A program made the position numbers and the translations under genes. 64,000 nucleotides of DNA from Mytilus californianus (taxonomy: Eukaryota > Mollusca > Bivalvia > Mytilida > Mytilidae). Each line of letters starts with the position of its first letter. The stretch's first letter is position 1. The DNA lies in the NCBI RefSeq assembly GCF_021869535.1, contig NW_026262690.1:86287995-86351994 (forward strand), in the 5' to 3' direction. Of the stretch, positions 47,301-59,783 are shown piece by piece. Under the pieces are notes generated by a model, which was not told the origin of the DNA, ran no database searches, and saw only the letters and a list, made by a program, of their open reading frames with translations.

Positions 47301-49716
47301 ATTATCGCGTTAACGTTTCACTCCATTAAACTTTGTTTTATCAAAATGTCAAATTCATTTAAAACAGTTTCTGCAAGACCACCCATCATCGAATTTTGTC
47401 TTTATAACATTTTCAAGTTCTGATGGAGGAGTTATTATGAGTAAAGGACACCACAACTGAAAATTAAAATCTAATCTAAATTGCATCTTTCACAATAAAT
47501 ATAAATTAAACTGTACACATTGGTTGTGATATATGACTGATTTCCCTGTTTTTGATTTCTCATTCACTGAGAAATGATTTCCATGTTTATCACTAAAGTT
47601 TTTAGATAAACTTTAAATGAAAGACTAAAAATCGATAGAACACATTTGTATCGAGATAAATACAAGGTCATTTCTTGATGACATCCCGTGACAGTTGCAT
47701 TAAAAAGCTGTTGCTGTGATGACAAGATCAAGGGCCGATGTGACATCTGAATTTAAGTCTTATTATGATTGATTAAAGAGATGAGATCCAATTCTCAAGT
47801 TTTAAGTTCTGTTGTGTCAACTTAAATAACTGAGGGGCCTTCGTAAGCCCCCAGTATTGCCCAACAGGCTTATATGTATGTAATTCTGACTAATGACTCA
47901 TTTCGTTGCAACATTTGTCAACAAATAATGAGGGTGTTATATGGTCGTATTTTAAAAGAAAAATTTAAGACAGAAAGAAATCCTTATAAAATTTGTTTCA
48001 CTAAGTAATTATATGAATTTCAAAGAAAAAAAGAATCTTGCAATGATTGGAAGGACAAGGTATGATTACATTGGAATATTACATACCATTTCTCATCATA
48101 TCAGTTGTTATTTCAGTCCAAAGTAATATCAATCATAGAGGCAATATATTGATGTAATTCAAGCGTCTAAACTGAGAGCTGGCTTTAGTAATCCTTCTGT
48201 GAAAGCTACTGATATTTTAAAACCATCATATATAATTTGTTTTGCACTGACAGATCTGGATGCGGCGTCGCAGTGTATATGAAAGAAATATTAACTGCGA
48301 TAATTAACAAAATAGTGTTTGTGGAGAAGCTGAAACAAGACACAAAAATAGTCTATGCATTCCAATAAAATTTCCACAAATATTTTACTTTGTGGCTTCG
48401 ATAAACTTAAAGTAGATCAAAACAAATTTATATGTTATGCTGTGTGCAACTTTATTATGAGTAGCAATCAACCTCGCCCTGTTCTATTTTTATGTGTAGA
48501 GAAATCTGAAGGCTACTCTGTTCATATTTTACTAATTCCTAGTTCCTTTAACTTTTGAATTAATGATGATTTTTTAAAATTCACTTCCAGAAAGTGTTTT
48601 TGTATGCTTTATAATTAAAAAATCAAAAACATTTTGGCTACTAAACTCCCTGTTGAATTACAAAATCACATTATTTTGCACGTTAATGATTGTTTCAAAA
48701 TATGTTGCTGTCTTAAAGATACTACTCCGGTGACGACACGTCAACAGTTAATACACGAAAAACCCCGCGGTACAACATACGTGCTGTTGTCTCTGATTAT
48801 TATAACATTAATACGTCTGAACATGGAAATAAAATATAAAGTATAATTCTTTCATTGTCTAAACGACATCTGTGAACATTACACAAGGTTACCATCATAA
48901 TGATATCCTACTACCAAGCTTTCGCCACTTAAAGTGTTCAGTTGTCAAAACTATATTAAAATTCTAAAGTAATAATGAAGCATGATTTAGTCAACAGTTA
49001 CAGAATGCATAAAACTTATTTCTAATTACTTTTAAAAACGATGTCACATAACAATGCCGTGGGAAAACTCAAAGAACATAGAAAATTTGGTTCGTCCTTA
49101 CATAAAAGCAATCTGTATGAACCAAAGACATAAAACAAAGGAAGAGATGGAAGTATTATCATTTATTTCACTTCCATGGGAAGACGATGCGGAACTATAA
49201 AATAGAATTTTAAAGAAATATAGATCAGTCATAACCTTTAAACGACCTCTACTTTTTTATTAATATGGTCACCGATCATATTCGTGAATGATAATTCCAA
49301 AAATTATTTAATTACGTTTTTTTGGTTGAATGTGCCAATTTTCAGTAACTGGGGTACCTAATTACAGATGCTGTCAACAATTATAGTCCAGTTTGTCACT
49401 TTTTTCAAATATTGTGTAATTTGCCTTTACAAATGTATATGGTTTTTTTAGAACATTTTACATTCTGTCTAAAAACCTCTTATATCCTAGAGTATTCAAC
49501 CATTTGTGTCAATACCTAATGTATTTCTCTCGGTGTTTTAGAATGAAACTTGATGTTTATCTTTAAGAAACAAATTCACTCAAATGAATGAAATGAATTA
49601 AAAATTGGGTATCAGCCATTACTTTAAGTCGGTGGCAAGTGTACCTGTAGAGAACTTTTAACAGATTGCTTATATTTCCTGTTTTCAGTAACGACGAAGG
49701 CCATATTCGATGGAAT
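44396..49716. repeat. Left arm of the large inverted duplication (non-coding)
   Basis: Matches the reverse complement of the right arm in order: 44900-45250 with 61480-61860, 46000-46250 with 60960-61240, 46395-46600 with 60660-60850, 46640-46890 with 60370-60640, 47030-47960 with 53880-54830, 48340-48500 with 53240-53480, and 49250-49710 with 52160-52700. It also matches the upstream flanks of genes 1 and 3. The piece at 46395-46600 is a known mussel repeat present on both arms, so it is older than the inversion. No gene. Confidence 0.7.
45319..45755. mobile_element. Foldback-type insertion in the gene 4 upstream flank
   Basis: The paralogous flanks at 11440-11460 and 31515-31540 run on without this ~437-bp piece. 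Inside, 'aatatcag' plus 'cacaatatgaagc' (45366-45405) and their inverse 'gcttcatattgtg' plus 'ctgatatt' (45438-45471) can pair around a short centre. Ends and target duplication are not clear to me. Confidence 0.5.
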
Positions 49717-49724
49717 GTGGTCAC

Positions 49725-51002
49725 CAGGCATGGGGTAATGCAAATTTGTAATTGTAATGCATGGTAATGCATTACATTTTTCCAAGTGATTGCATGTAAT
49801 GTGTAATGAGCAATTTTTGCATTACATGTGATTGTAATTTAATGCATTACTTTAGCAAAAAGTTGTGTAATTTCATGCATTACATTGCATTACATGGCAT
49901 TACTTTTTTCACATACTATATATTTTTAACAGATTGTTGGAGATTTAACTGAAGCAGAGTTTAAGATTTCTTGATTAACTAAGAGCATAATCATTTGAAT
50001 ATTGATTTTCTATAGAGGGAATTTGGAGATTAAGATTGAGAAAATGGTATAAAGACTAGAATGACCAAATTACAATTCTAAATGAATAACACAACACTGC
50101 ATATCAGATTGAGTTCTTTTTTTATTTTATTTTATTTCATACATTTTCATACCTTTCCTGCATAAAAAAATTGATATTTGAAAAGCATTACTGTATTCCA
50201 TTGTTGTCAAAAGATCAATGAATACCATGTCTTGATTAAGTAACAGTTAATTGAACATCGTCTTAAAACACTAATTAGTTTGTTTTACAAACAATCTTTT
50301 CACCATTTTGACACTTAGTCATAAATTAAGCTCTGTGTTTATTAAATAATTAGGAAAGAAATTCTCAGTAAATATTTTAATAGAAATTAAAAAAAAACAA
50401 ATGTATATTTATAAAAGTAAAGTTAACATTTATTTAATAAATATCAATAATGATCAAATAATTGTTAAGAAAACAAAATGTCAAAGTGGCTTGGTACTTA
50501 AAGGGCTTCATGGTGCCAAGAAATATATCATTTGCATGATTAAAATTTAATGAATTTTTATTAATCAAGGCTAATGAACAATTTCCTAAACTGTAAAATG
50601 AATAAATGTAATAAAAAAAAAATATTTCAAGATATTTCTCTTATATATTCAAAAAATTGTCAATAAATTATTCGTGACTTTTTGTCCTATCAAATTTGTG
50701 ACTTTTTGTCCTGTGACTTTCTGTCCGTTTACCTTAAATTCAATACATGGAACAGTTACTGGATATGCTAGAATCTTTTGTGACTGCATGTTGTTTTTCA
50801 AAATGTTTGATTTTTCTTTTCACTTGATAATAAAATTTACAAATGTACTGTGTAATTCAATGCATTACTTTGCAAAAGTAATTGTAAGATAATGCATTAC
50901 TTTGATAAATGTATGTAATTGTAATTGTAATTTAATGCATGGATTTGTCAAAGTAATTGTAATAACATGCATTACATTGCAATGAAATTCGTCCCATGCC
51001 TG
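49725..51002. mobile_element. hAT-like non-autonomous DNA transposon, 1278 bp
   Basis: The ends are inverted repeats CAGGCATGGG (left) and CCCATGCCTG (right). The flanking 8 bp are GTGGTCAC (49717-49724) and GTCGTCAC (51003-51010), 7 of 8 identical. An 8-bp duplication and ends starting CAG with a G-rich stretch fit the hAT superfamily. The unfilled site is seen on the right arm near 52175-52215 (reverse complement 'gaatgtggttaccgataata'). Subterminal parts are packed with 'gcattac'/'gtaatgc' variants (49730-49910, 50850-50980). No transposase frame remains. Confidence 0.85.
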
Positions 51003-51010
51003 GTCGTCAC

Positions 51011-52040
51011 CGATCACATTTGTGAATGATAACAATGGTGAATCCTTTCAAAAAAAGTATCAATTTGTTGTGATTGATTGTTTTAATTTTAAAGAACTGT
51101 GTTATTTAGTTACATATGCAGTCAACCCTTATAGTTTAGTTTATCGTAAATAATTAGTAATTCGACTTTAAAAATCACATGTTTTTTTTTTTTGGAGAAT
51201 TTTTCTGATCTTGTGTCCCCTCTTATACAAGCAACGAAGTAGTTACGTTTGCTGAGGGTTTTACAAGTATTGCGTATTACTTAATTTTCACGGTTACGTT
51301 TTGTTGCATTTTCTTTATAACAAGGTAGTGAGACTTTTTCAATAGTTTTCAATTTTAGGGAATTTATATAACAGCGGAGGCCATGTTTGATAGCAAATTA
51401 GCATCAAACAGCATGCTTAAAAGAGACATAACAGTATTGTATCACCACGATATAGACGTGTTGTGCTGAGGCGGCATAAAGCAAACATCAATCAAAAATG
51501 TTGCAGCAAAACATATGTAATACTAGTGATAGAAATTGAGTGTTATCATTATTTTTAAATTGGATAAGATTGTAAATCTGTTTATTGCGGCATGGGATGA
51601 AAAGATATCAGTAATGCAGCATTTTCAAACAGTTTGTTGCAAGGTAGTTTTCAAGATTTTCTGATTGACTCTTTTCAAAGCTGCTTTATTTTTTAATTGA
51701 CAACCAAGTTGGTTGATTAGTAGGAACGTCTAAATGTAAGAAATTTCGAAACTAGAAATTGATAAGAGTTCTTAACTGAACCTAATTGATTGAGGAATTT
51801 AAAAAAAAAAGAGATACCACATCTTCTTAATTCTATATAGGCTACAACTAATGATAAAGGCTTACAACTTGCAGCCATGTAACTTTATAAAGGTTTGCAG
51901 ATGGTGTATAGATAGGTATATAATTGAGAAAATTTAATCTTTAATGCACCTTCATTTTTGGTCTAATATGCGATTCTTATAACTTTATATTGGTATGTGC
52001 TACTCTCAATATCGCAAGAGTATGAGCAAATACTGACAAC
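51011..52040. repeat. Inner left arm and spacer at the inversion junction
   Basis: 51050-51150 pairs with the reverse complement of about 52040-52150. From 51150 to 52040 the sequence has no inverted partner on the right but matches the direct flanks at 22990-23560 and 39300-39800. The junction of the inverted duplication is therefore at about 52040. No gene. Confidence 0.65.
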
Positions 52041-54986
52041 ATTTTAAAAAAACGATAAACTGAACTATAATAGTTGCCTCCATCAGCAACTAAATAACAC
52101 AGTTCTTGAAAATTAAAACAACCAATCACAACAAATAAATATTTTTTGGTAGAAAGGGTTCATTATTATTACCATTCACAAATATTATCGGTAACCACAT
52201 TCCATCAAATATGGCCTTCGTCAGTATTAAAAACAGGAAATATAAAGAATCTGTTAAAAATACTCTACAGGTACACTTTCCACCGACTTAAGTTATGACT
52301 GACACCCAATGTTTCATTAATTTCTTTCATTTATGGAATTTGTTCCTTAAAGATAAATATCCAGTACTTAGTATTATTCTAAAACACACCCCGAAATACA
52401 TTTGGTATTGAAACAAATGGTTGGATACTCTAGGATATAAGAAATTTCTAGACAGAATTTTAAATTTTTCTAAATAACCATATACATTTGTAGAGGCAAA
52501 ATACCCGATATTTGAAAAAAAATATTAACTGAACTATGATTGTTACCTGTAATTAGATACCACAGTTACTGAAAATTGACACATTCAACCACAAAAAGTA
52601 ATTAAATAATTACTGAAAGGGTTAACTAGAATTATCATTCACAAATATGATCGGTGACCACCCTCCATCCAAAATTAAAATGTCTGTCGTCGTTATTAAA
52701 TTCGAAATTTAAAAAAAAAAAGAATCTGAAAATTCCTGTGCAACACCAGTTTCACCGACTTTTGGTAAAATTTCCATTAACAGTAGTGGCAAATTACCCA
52801 AATTCATATTAATTTCATCCATTTATTTAATTGTTTCCTAAAAGATTATTATCAATTATAATTCTAAAACACAAACAGACATACACTTGGTATTGAAAAA
52901 TGGTTGGATACTCTATGATATAAAAGATTGTTAGACATAATATCACATAGATCTATATAATTTGCAGCGTTCTGGATATAGATGAATATTAATAAGAAAA
53001 AAATATTTTATAGTTCCGCTTCCTCCTCCCATGGAAGTAAAATAAAAAAATAATACTTCCATGCTCTTCCTTTGTTTTATGTCATAGGTTCATACAGATT
53101 GCTTTTACATAATAAATACAAACAGATTAGCCTTCAAATTTCTCTATACATAACAGTGGGAGGCTGACCTCTTAAAAAATGAGAGTGTTATAACACAAAT
53201 GAATAATATTTCTTAAGGGGGGGATGAATAGGGATATTAGATTTCAGATATATATATAAATCCATTGCATTTCATTAAAAAGTTACACACATCATTAAAT
53301 ATAAATTTGTTTTGATCTACTTTAAGTCTATCGGAGCCAAAAAGTAAAATATTTGTGGACATTCTGATGGGAATACCTAGACTACCTTTGTGTCTTTGAC
53401 AATGTACATTGAATCTTTTGCTTTTTAAAAAAATAGTGTTCAGTTGTTTCAGTTTGTCCACAAACACTATTTTTCTTAGTTATCGCAGTTAATATTCCTT
53501 TCATATACGCCTTCAACGCGACCAGACCTGTCAGTACGAAACAAATTAAATGATGGTATTGAAATATCAGTATCATTCACAAAGCATTAATAAAGCCAGC
53601 TCTCAGTAAAGACGTTTGAATGATATCAAAAATTAAAATAACAAAAATACCGAACTCCAAGTAAAATTCAAAACGGAAAGTCCCTTATCAAATGGCAAAA
53701 TCAAAAGATCAAACACGTCAATATATTGCCTCTAGGATTGATATTACCTTGGGCTGAAATGATATGATGAGAAATGTTATGTAATAATCCAATGTAATCA
53801 TACCTTGCAAGATTTCTTTTCATTTCTTTGAAATTTGTATAATTACTTAGTAAAAAAAAATTTGGAAGGAGTTCATTCTATCTTAAATTTTTCTTTTGAA
53901 ATAGGACACTAAAATACCCTCATTGTTTGTTGGCACATTTTGCAACGAAATGAGTCATTAGTCAGAATTACATACATTTAAGCCTGTTGGGCAAGACTGG
54001 GGCTCACGAAGACCTCTCAGTTACTTAAGTCGACACAACAGAGCTTAGACCTTTAGGATTGGATCTCATCTCCATAATCAATCCAATAAGATTTAAATTC
54101 AGATGTGACATTGGCCCTTGATCTTGTCATCACAGCAACAGCTTTTTAATGCAACTGTCACGGGATGTCATCAAGAAATGACCTTGTTTTTATCTCAATA
54201 CAAATGTGTTCTATCGATTGTTAGTCTTTCATTTAAAGTTTATCTAAAAACTTTAGTGATAAACATGGAAATAATTTCTCAGTGAATGAGAAACCAAAAA
54301 CAGGGAAATCAGTCATATATCACAACCAGTTTGTACTGTTTGATTTATATTTATTGCGAAAGATGAAATTTAGATTAGATTTTAATTTTCAATTGAGGTG
54401 TCCTTTACTAACAATAACTCCTCCATCAGAATTTGAAAATGTTATAAGGACAAAATTTGATGATGGGTGGTCTTGCAGAAACTGTTTTAAATGAATTTGA
54501 CATTTTGATAAAGTAAAGTTTAATGGAGAGAAATGCTAACGCGATAATTCCAAGATAGTTTGAAATTATGGACGGTATTTTAGTTAGCAATTCCACGAAG
54601 GTAACTAATCTTCTCAAGCTATTTTATATTTCTAGCTATAATTAACTTGCAAGGAAATATCGCGCACATTCATTTGTACTTTGTTCATAGCACGGTAAAC
54701 ATTTTACGACTTTTTTCAGAACTTTGGAACTTGACATTTTCTTTTTATATACAAGAATCTTTTTTATGCAATTGAAACAACATAGGGAGTTTCTTAAGTA
54801 GATTTACATACAATGATAATATAGGATTAATAACATAGAAAACATTATGTTTTCCCCAATTTTACATACAACATAATTTGAACTTGGTAGTTTAGAGAAA
54901 TTTAAGAAAAAATGATTTTATATCATATAAAATCACTACACCAATTACATTATTACTCAAATAAATATTCATATTTAAGTATATAC
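52041..54986. repeat. Right arm of the inverted duplication, inner part
   Basis: The reverse complement of 52041-52700 matches 49250-49720 and 51011-51150; that of 53240-54830 matches 47030-48500. A Penelope family 1 tail fragment ('gaactccaagtaaaattc') lies at 53635-53735 and is absent from the left arm. No gene. Short ORFs here are mirror images of those on the left arm and are not maintained. Confidence 0.65.
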
Positions 54987-55142
54987 CGTGCGCGAACTGG
55001 TGACAAAATATTACCTCCCCTGTAAACAGTGCGCTCTTCTGACTAGAGGCGATCGGTAAAGAAAAACGGATGATGCTGTAATTGTTTTGCTTGTTTGAAA
55101 TGAGCTAGCACAGACGAACTAAGACGTGTCAACATTATATAA

Positions 55143-55277
55143 ATAACACATAGCTGAGAGGGTGATAGAGCAGATTGTTACTCCGAGAAAACATTGTCAA
55201 CTGGGGCGAAGCCAAGGTTGACAATGTCTTTTCGAGGGGTAACAATCTGCTCTATCACCCTCTCAGATATGTGTTAT
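55143..55277. repeat. Long hairpin (foldback MITE), ~60-bp arms
   Basis: The left arm 55143-55201 and right arm 55217-55277 are near-exact inverse copies ('gagagggtgatagagcagat' against 'atctgctctatcaccctctc'). They are joined by a 15-base loop 'tggggcgaagccaag'. I recognise the arm as a frequent bivalve motif. Confidence 0.8.
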
Positions 55278-55368
55278 TTAATTTATTATACCGAATGTTC
55301 TGGTATTACTGTCAATTAAATTTCAAATTCAAAGTAATAAACTATGACGTCTTGTACATAACAACCAC

Positions 55369-55510
55369 CCGTATTTAATAAAGCGCCCACTTGATCAAGC
55401 GTCTCCGTGAAGGGTAATAGAGTATTTGCCATAGGATAGAGTCGTATTTAATAAAGCGCACACTTGATCAAGCGTCTCCATGAAGGGTAATAGAGTAAAT
55501 TAACACCCTC
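55369..55510. repeat. Two-copy direct repeat, ~74 bp
   Basis: 'gtatttaataaagcgc.cac' followed by 'ttgatcaagcgtctcc.tga' and 'agggtaatagagta' occurs at about 55373 and again at about 55447. It directly follows the hairpin element and may be part of it. Confidence 0.75.
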
Positions 55511-56404
55511 GTATTAGCCAATCAAAATATGGCATTTTAACGTGAAGTATAATAAAATGTGAATATGATAATGAATCAGGTAAATTATTAATTGTTAAGT
55601 TTATCACCTCATCGTATCTTCATATGATAAGTAAATGCGTGTATTTTCGATTTTCAGTGTCGTCAGGGTTCAAACTTGTAATCATGCCATCCTTTTATTA
55701 TTTTTTTTAATACTATCTAATAGTTGGAACACCTTGATTTTCTCACAATTTGTAAATTTAATTATGTTGCATGATATATATTTTTATTGGGGAAAAAAAT
55801 TGATATGCAGCAAAGATTGGCAGTTTTTTATTTGTTTTTCTACGTGAAATAAAGGGAGGTAAATTAAAGTAAAAGAAGACGCGCTTTTTCAAATAGTAAA
55901 CAATATAAATCAGATGCATGGTATTTTTTCAAATGATAAAGAATATCGTAGAAAATTACTAGAAATGCATCTAGTTTATGCAATTTTTATTAAAGATATA
56001 CAATATGATATACTGAAAGCCGAAAAGGGGTCAAACCACCATACCTTGAACAAATTAGGGGGGGGGGGGGGGGGGGGGGGGTAGATGTAGGGTGAAAATA
56101 TTACGAAATTTAGATTATTTTTATGTGTGGTAACAACCATTTGATTTTCAGGGGGCAGCTAAATTTGGCAATCACAATACTGGAATTCAAAATACCGGTT
56201 TAAAATTTTGGTTAGAGCCAATGATCTGATCTACATTTACTTTTAACTGAAGCAAAAAATAAAGGGACATGCAACTATCTAGTTTTTATAAATTTCATTG
56301 TCTAGCAAAATGGCTGTTTTTTGGGGGCATATCTCTGTTCAAACATTGGTCTAATATTTTCAGGTTCTCTTTGGACTGCCAAATAATATTATTATCACCT
56401 AATT

Positions 56405-57203
56405 GAATGGTCAAATTATTTTGCAGCGATGTTCTGTATGGAAGGAAGACTGTCATAAAATCCAACAGTTCCGGAGGGGCCTTTAAACTAACTGTTTAAC
56501 ATCAAGATCGATGTAAGATTCATGTGCCTGATCCAGTGCAAGTTGTAGCCAGTTTTCCCTTGTAATTGTGGCAGAAAAACCACTAGCTGAGGACTGCTCT
56601 CAGCTGGGTAATAGACAGCTTCTGGCATTGAACGGATATCAAACGGATGTTTTATGGAATGATTTTCAAGTACATATGACGATCATATGCATAGAAAAGT
56701 GGAACTAGTCTCTTTCATGCAGCAATTTGTAATTCCAAATTTGAACTCCGAAAAGACAAGAGCAAAGAAATGTACATCAATGAAAAACAGTCTCTGTGAA
56801 TAAAATCATTCCAAAACTTAAATGTGTCATTAGTGTTGCATTATTTATCAGTAGAGATAATTAGATTACAGTAAGATTGCCCAACTGAAGGCTTTTGTCG
56901 GTAATATTTTGAAAATCTTGAAGATTACTTTAATCAATATTGTTGCCTCCATTGTCAGTAAAACCACGTCTTTCAATATTTTGTTTCATTTGTGGTTTGT
57001 TTACTAGTAAATTCTGAATGCTCATGTTTTAAATTTCTATTGATAAAGAAACTGAGCAACTGAGCTTTGTATAGAAAGATGTCAAGATGAAATAAATGAG
57101 TTTTCCTAAAATTAATGCATTGCTGTTGGACTGCTAAGAGGCCATCTTCTTTGTGTCTTAATTTGGCAATTTCTTTTAATCCAGCATCGAAGTACGTTTT
57201 CAA
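56405..57203 (-). pseudogene. Fragment of an invertebrate gene family of unknown function
   Basis: On the minus strand, across stops and frameshifts, I read 'FDAGLKEIAKLRHKEDGLLA' (57195-57130), 'FWNDFIHRDCF' (56783-56817), 'FRSSNLELQIAA', 'KRLVPLFYAYDRHMYLKIIP' (~56655-56710), 'LALDQAHESYIDLDVKQLV' (56487-56545) and 'LLDFMTVFLPYR' (~56420-56460). The order FWNDFIH, then YDRH.Y...IP, then LD.AHE...D.K resembles a recurrent uncharacterised protein of cnidarians and molluscs that I know only by its motifs. It is clearly dead here. The recognition is from memory and not certain. Confidence 0.4.
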
Positions 57204-57296
57204 AAGAACTGGCTAGGTGATTTTAAGAAAATGCTAGTTACTGAGGAAAAAGAGAGACCCACGAAAGTTCATCTGTATATTCAATTTTGAGCATTA

Positions 57297-58310
57297 AAAT
57301 TGAGAATGGAAATGGGGAATGTGTCAAGAGACAACAATCCGACCATAGAGCATACAACAGCTGAAGGCCACCAATAGGTCTTCAATGCAGCGAGAAACTC
57401 CCGCACCCGGAGGCGTCCTTCAGCCGGCCACTAAACAAATAAGTATACTCGTTCAGTGATAATGGACGTCATACTAAACTCCAAATTATACACAGGTAAC
57501 TAAAATTAAAAATGATACAAGACTAACAAAGGCCAGAGGCTCCTGACTTGGGACAGGCGCAAAAATGCGGCGGGGTTAAACATGTTTTTTGAGATCTCAA
57601 CCCTCCCCCTATACCTCTAGCCAATGCAGAAAAAACAAACGCACAGTACGCACGTTAAAACTCAGTATAAGAGAAGTCCGATGTCAGAATAGGAGACAAA
57701 AGAAAATAAACAAAATGACAATAATACATAAATAACAACAGACTACTAGCAGTTACTGACATGCCAGATCCAGACCTCAATTAAACTGATTGAAAGATTA
57801 TGTCTTCATCATATGAATATCAGGCACAATCCCTCCTGTTAGGGGTTTAGTATTATATCGTCATAAAATATATGAGAAGAACATAACCCGTGTCATGCCA
57901 ACAACTGGTTTTAGAATAAATGTGTTAATTCCGATGCAAAGACCCTATAAGTGAATCAATATTAAAGCCAAAATATGCAATCTTTAATGACCTGACAACA
58001 GTATCGTAACTATATCCCTTCTTGATAAGTCTGTTTAAAGGTTTTGTTAGCTTTTGAGGTGAATACTGACATTTTTGTGCTTTGTAAAGAATATTACCAT
58101 AAAAGATTGGATGTGAAATACCCGAACGTATAAGATGTCTGCATTTTGAGTTATATTTACGAATGATGTCCTTATACCGATGATAAAATTTAGTAAATGT
58201 TTTGACTAGTTTATGATATCGAAAACCCTGGTGTAATAATTTTTCAGTAATACATAAATTTCTCTCGCTAAAATCTAATACGTTGTTACATACACATTAA
58301 CATATATGTT
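57297..58310 (-). mobile_element. Penelope-like family 2, 5'-truncated copy with RT C-terminus
   Basis: The minus strand opens with the RT tail: 'NNVLDFSERNLCITEKLLHQ', 'GFRYHKLVKTFTKFYHRYKD' and 'KCRHLIRSGISHPIFYGNIL', ending 'FGFNIDSLIGSLHRN' with a stop near 57935. About 640 bp of 3' UTR follow, ending at 57297 with 'ccatttccattctcaatttt'. The catalytic core is missing. The same 3' end occurs at 3330-3470 and 6358-6406. Confidence 0.7.
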
Positions 58311-58732
58311 TTGGCATCAACGAAAGTTAAAATAAGGCCGCAGTTTAAATTTTAGCCTAAAGTTTCATGATTTTTTTAAGCTATATTGGGACATATTTGA
58401 CAAGTGTCCGACTTTCTCTTTTTTGTGGAGAACCCTGGGCTTTGACACATTTGCATTCTAAAGAAATGTTACAACTGGGACAGAGACGGTCCAAGAATCA
58501 TAACCTATGATTGTCTTGTTACTCCATTAAAATCTCCACTGGCATGTTCATATTATGATACGATCTGTTTGCCGTCTTAATTCCACATTTGGCACACTTG
58601 ACATTTTTTTTTATCAAGGATGGGCTTTTGGTTTCAGTTTGCATGACATTGTAGTTCACAAAGTTTATGACAAAATAAAGATTTAATTTGTTTATTAATA
58701 CGACATACCAAGTTATAGTCCGAGATTACCCA

Positions 58733-58801
58733 GACGTCCGACGGCTGTTTTGCCAGGCAAGCTGGTGCCGTGCTTGTCTGGGAAAACAGTCGTTGGACGT
58801 C
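58733..58801. repeat. Hairpin with 30-bp arms and 9-base loop
   Basis: 'gacgtccgacggctgttttg' onward (58733-58762) pairs with 'caaaacagtcgttggacgtc'-type sequence at 58772-58801, with a few mismatches. It is recognised as a small foldback repeat common in mussels. Confidence 0.75.
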
Positions 58802-59610
58802 AGCGAACTAGTCAAGTCTTTCTAAAAATAGCTCCTCGCATGCTACCCGCCTGATTTCAAACTTTCATTAGAGTCTGAATAGGGGGCAGGGTGTCCGGCC
58901 GCCCCTTTCAGTGTGAGACAAATTTTGTTAATTACATACGAAATCACTTAAGCAGGACTGGATCGGGCTCCCTTTAAGGCAGTCAGTGTGGGCATTCCCT
59001 TAGGTTTCAACCATTTAAATTTGAAACGAGGGGGGGGGGGGATATTTTTTTTTGTCCGAGTCAAACATTTTTCATATATTAATAAATTCAGATTTAACAT
59101 ATACTTTCATATATGTAGTGTTTGTATAAAAGTATTACAAACAAAATTCATCAAATTGGGGATCATAATATTTTTAAAGAAAAAAAATCCATACCCGCCA
59201 TTTTAAGGGAAAATTTCTGGAACTGCCACTGTTTATACCAAAATATGCACGTTAAAGATTTCACATGCGGACTTCTAAATCAACACCTACAAAAGTTGTT
59301 CAATTTTACACAAAGAAAAAATAATGCATTTTTAATTCGACTCGGGTGGATATTTTTATTTTGCACACACTCCAACATATTACATGAACTGACAATAAAC
59401 ATAAATCAAAGTTAGAGAAATGAGTATATTCATATCAAAGAAATACCAAATAAAATTACTCATGGTTTTTGAACAAAGACAAAACTATTGCGTAGTGTGT
59501 AAGTATTTTTTTTAACAGATGTGAATATGGAAGGTGCGCATACCTGTACATCATAAAAGTGCAAAGTCTGTTCTTTAACACACGTGGTTAATTTGGGTCA
59601 CATGTTTTCT

Positions 59611-59783
59611 AGTCCTATATTATAAGAATTCGAAGGTTCACATCATTTACATTCAACGTTTCTTATGGGATTATTTTTTCTATCAAAGTTGAACCTTGAG
59701 GTTACATTGATAGTAAAAAAAATTCCGATAAAAAACGTTGAATGTAAATGATACGAACCTTCAAAGTGTTATATTATAGGACT
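59611..59783. mobile_element. MITE, 173 bp, ~50-bp inverted ends
   Basis: It begins 'agtcctatattataagaatt' and ends with the inverse ('atattataggact'). The inner arms 'catttacattcaacgttt' and 'aaacgttgaatgtaaatg' pair. The flanks 'catgttttct' (59601-59610) and 'catgtttttc' (59784-59793) look like an 8-10-bp target duplication, compatible with a Mutator-type or hAT-type parent; the parent is not resolved. Confidence 0.75.

Noticed and set aside
54426..54617. 63-codon ORF, similar to one at 47232-47423
   Set aside because: The two are the same non-coding flank on the two arms of the inverted duplication; the related sequences at 1690-1870 and 38045-38220 do not keep the frame.
56058..56081. 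Run of 24 G as a functional quadruplex site
   Set aside because: Several G runs in the window (12798, 41427, 59029) lie in unrelated, non-conserved places; simple slippage explains them.
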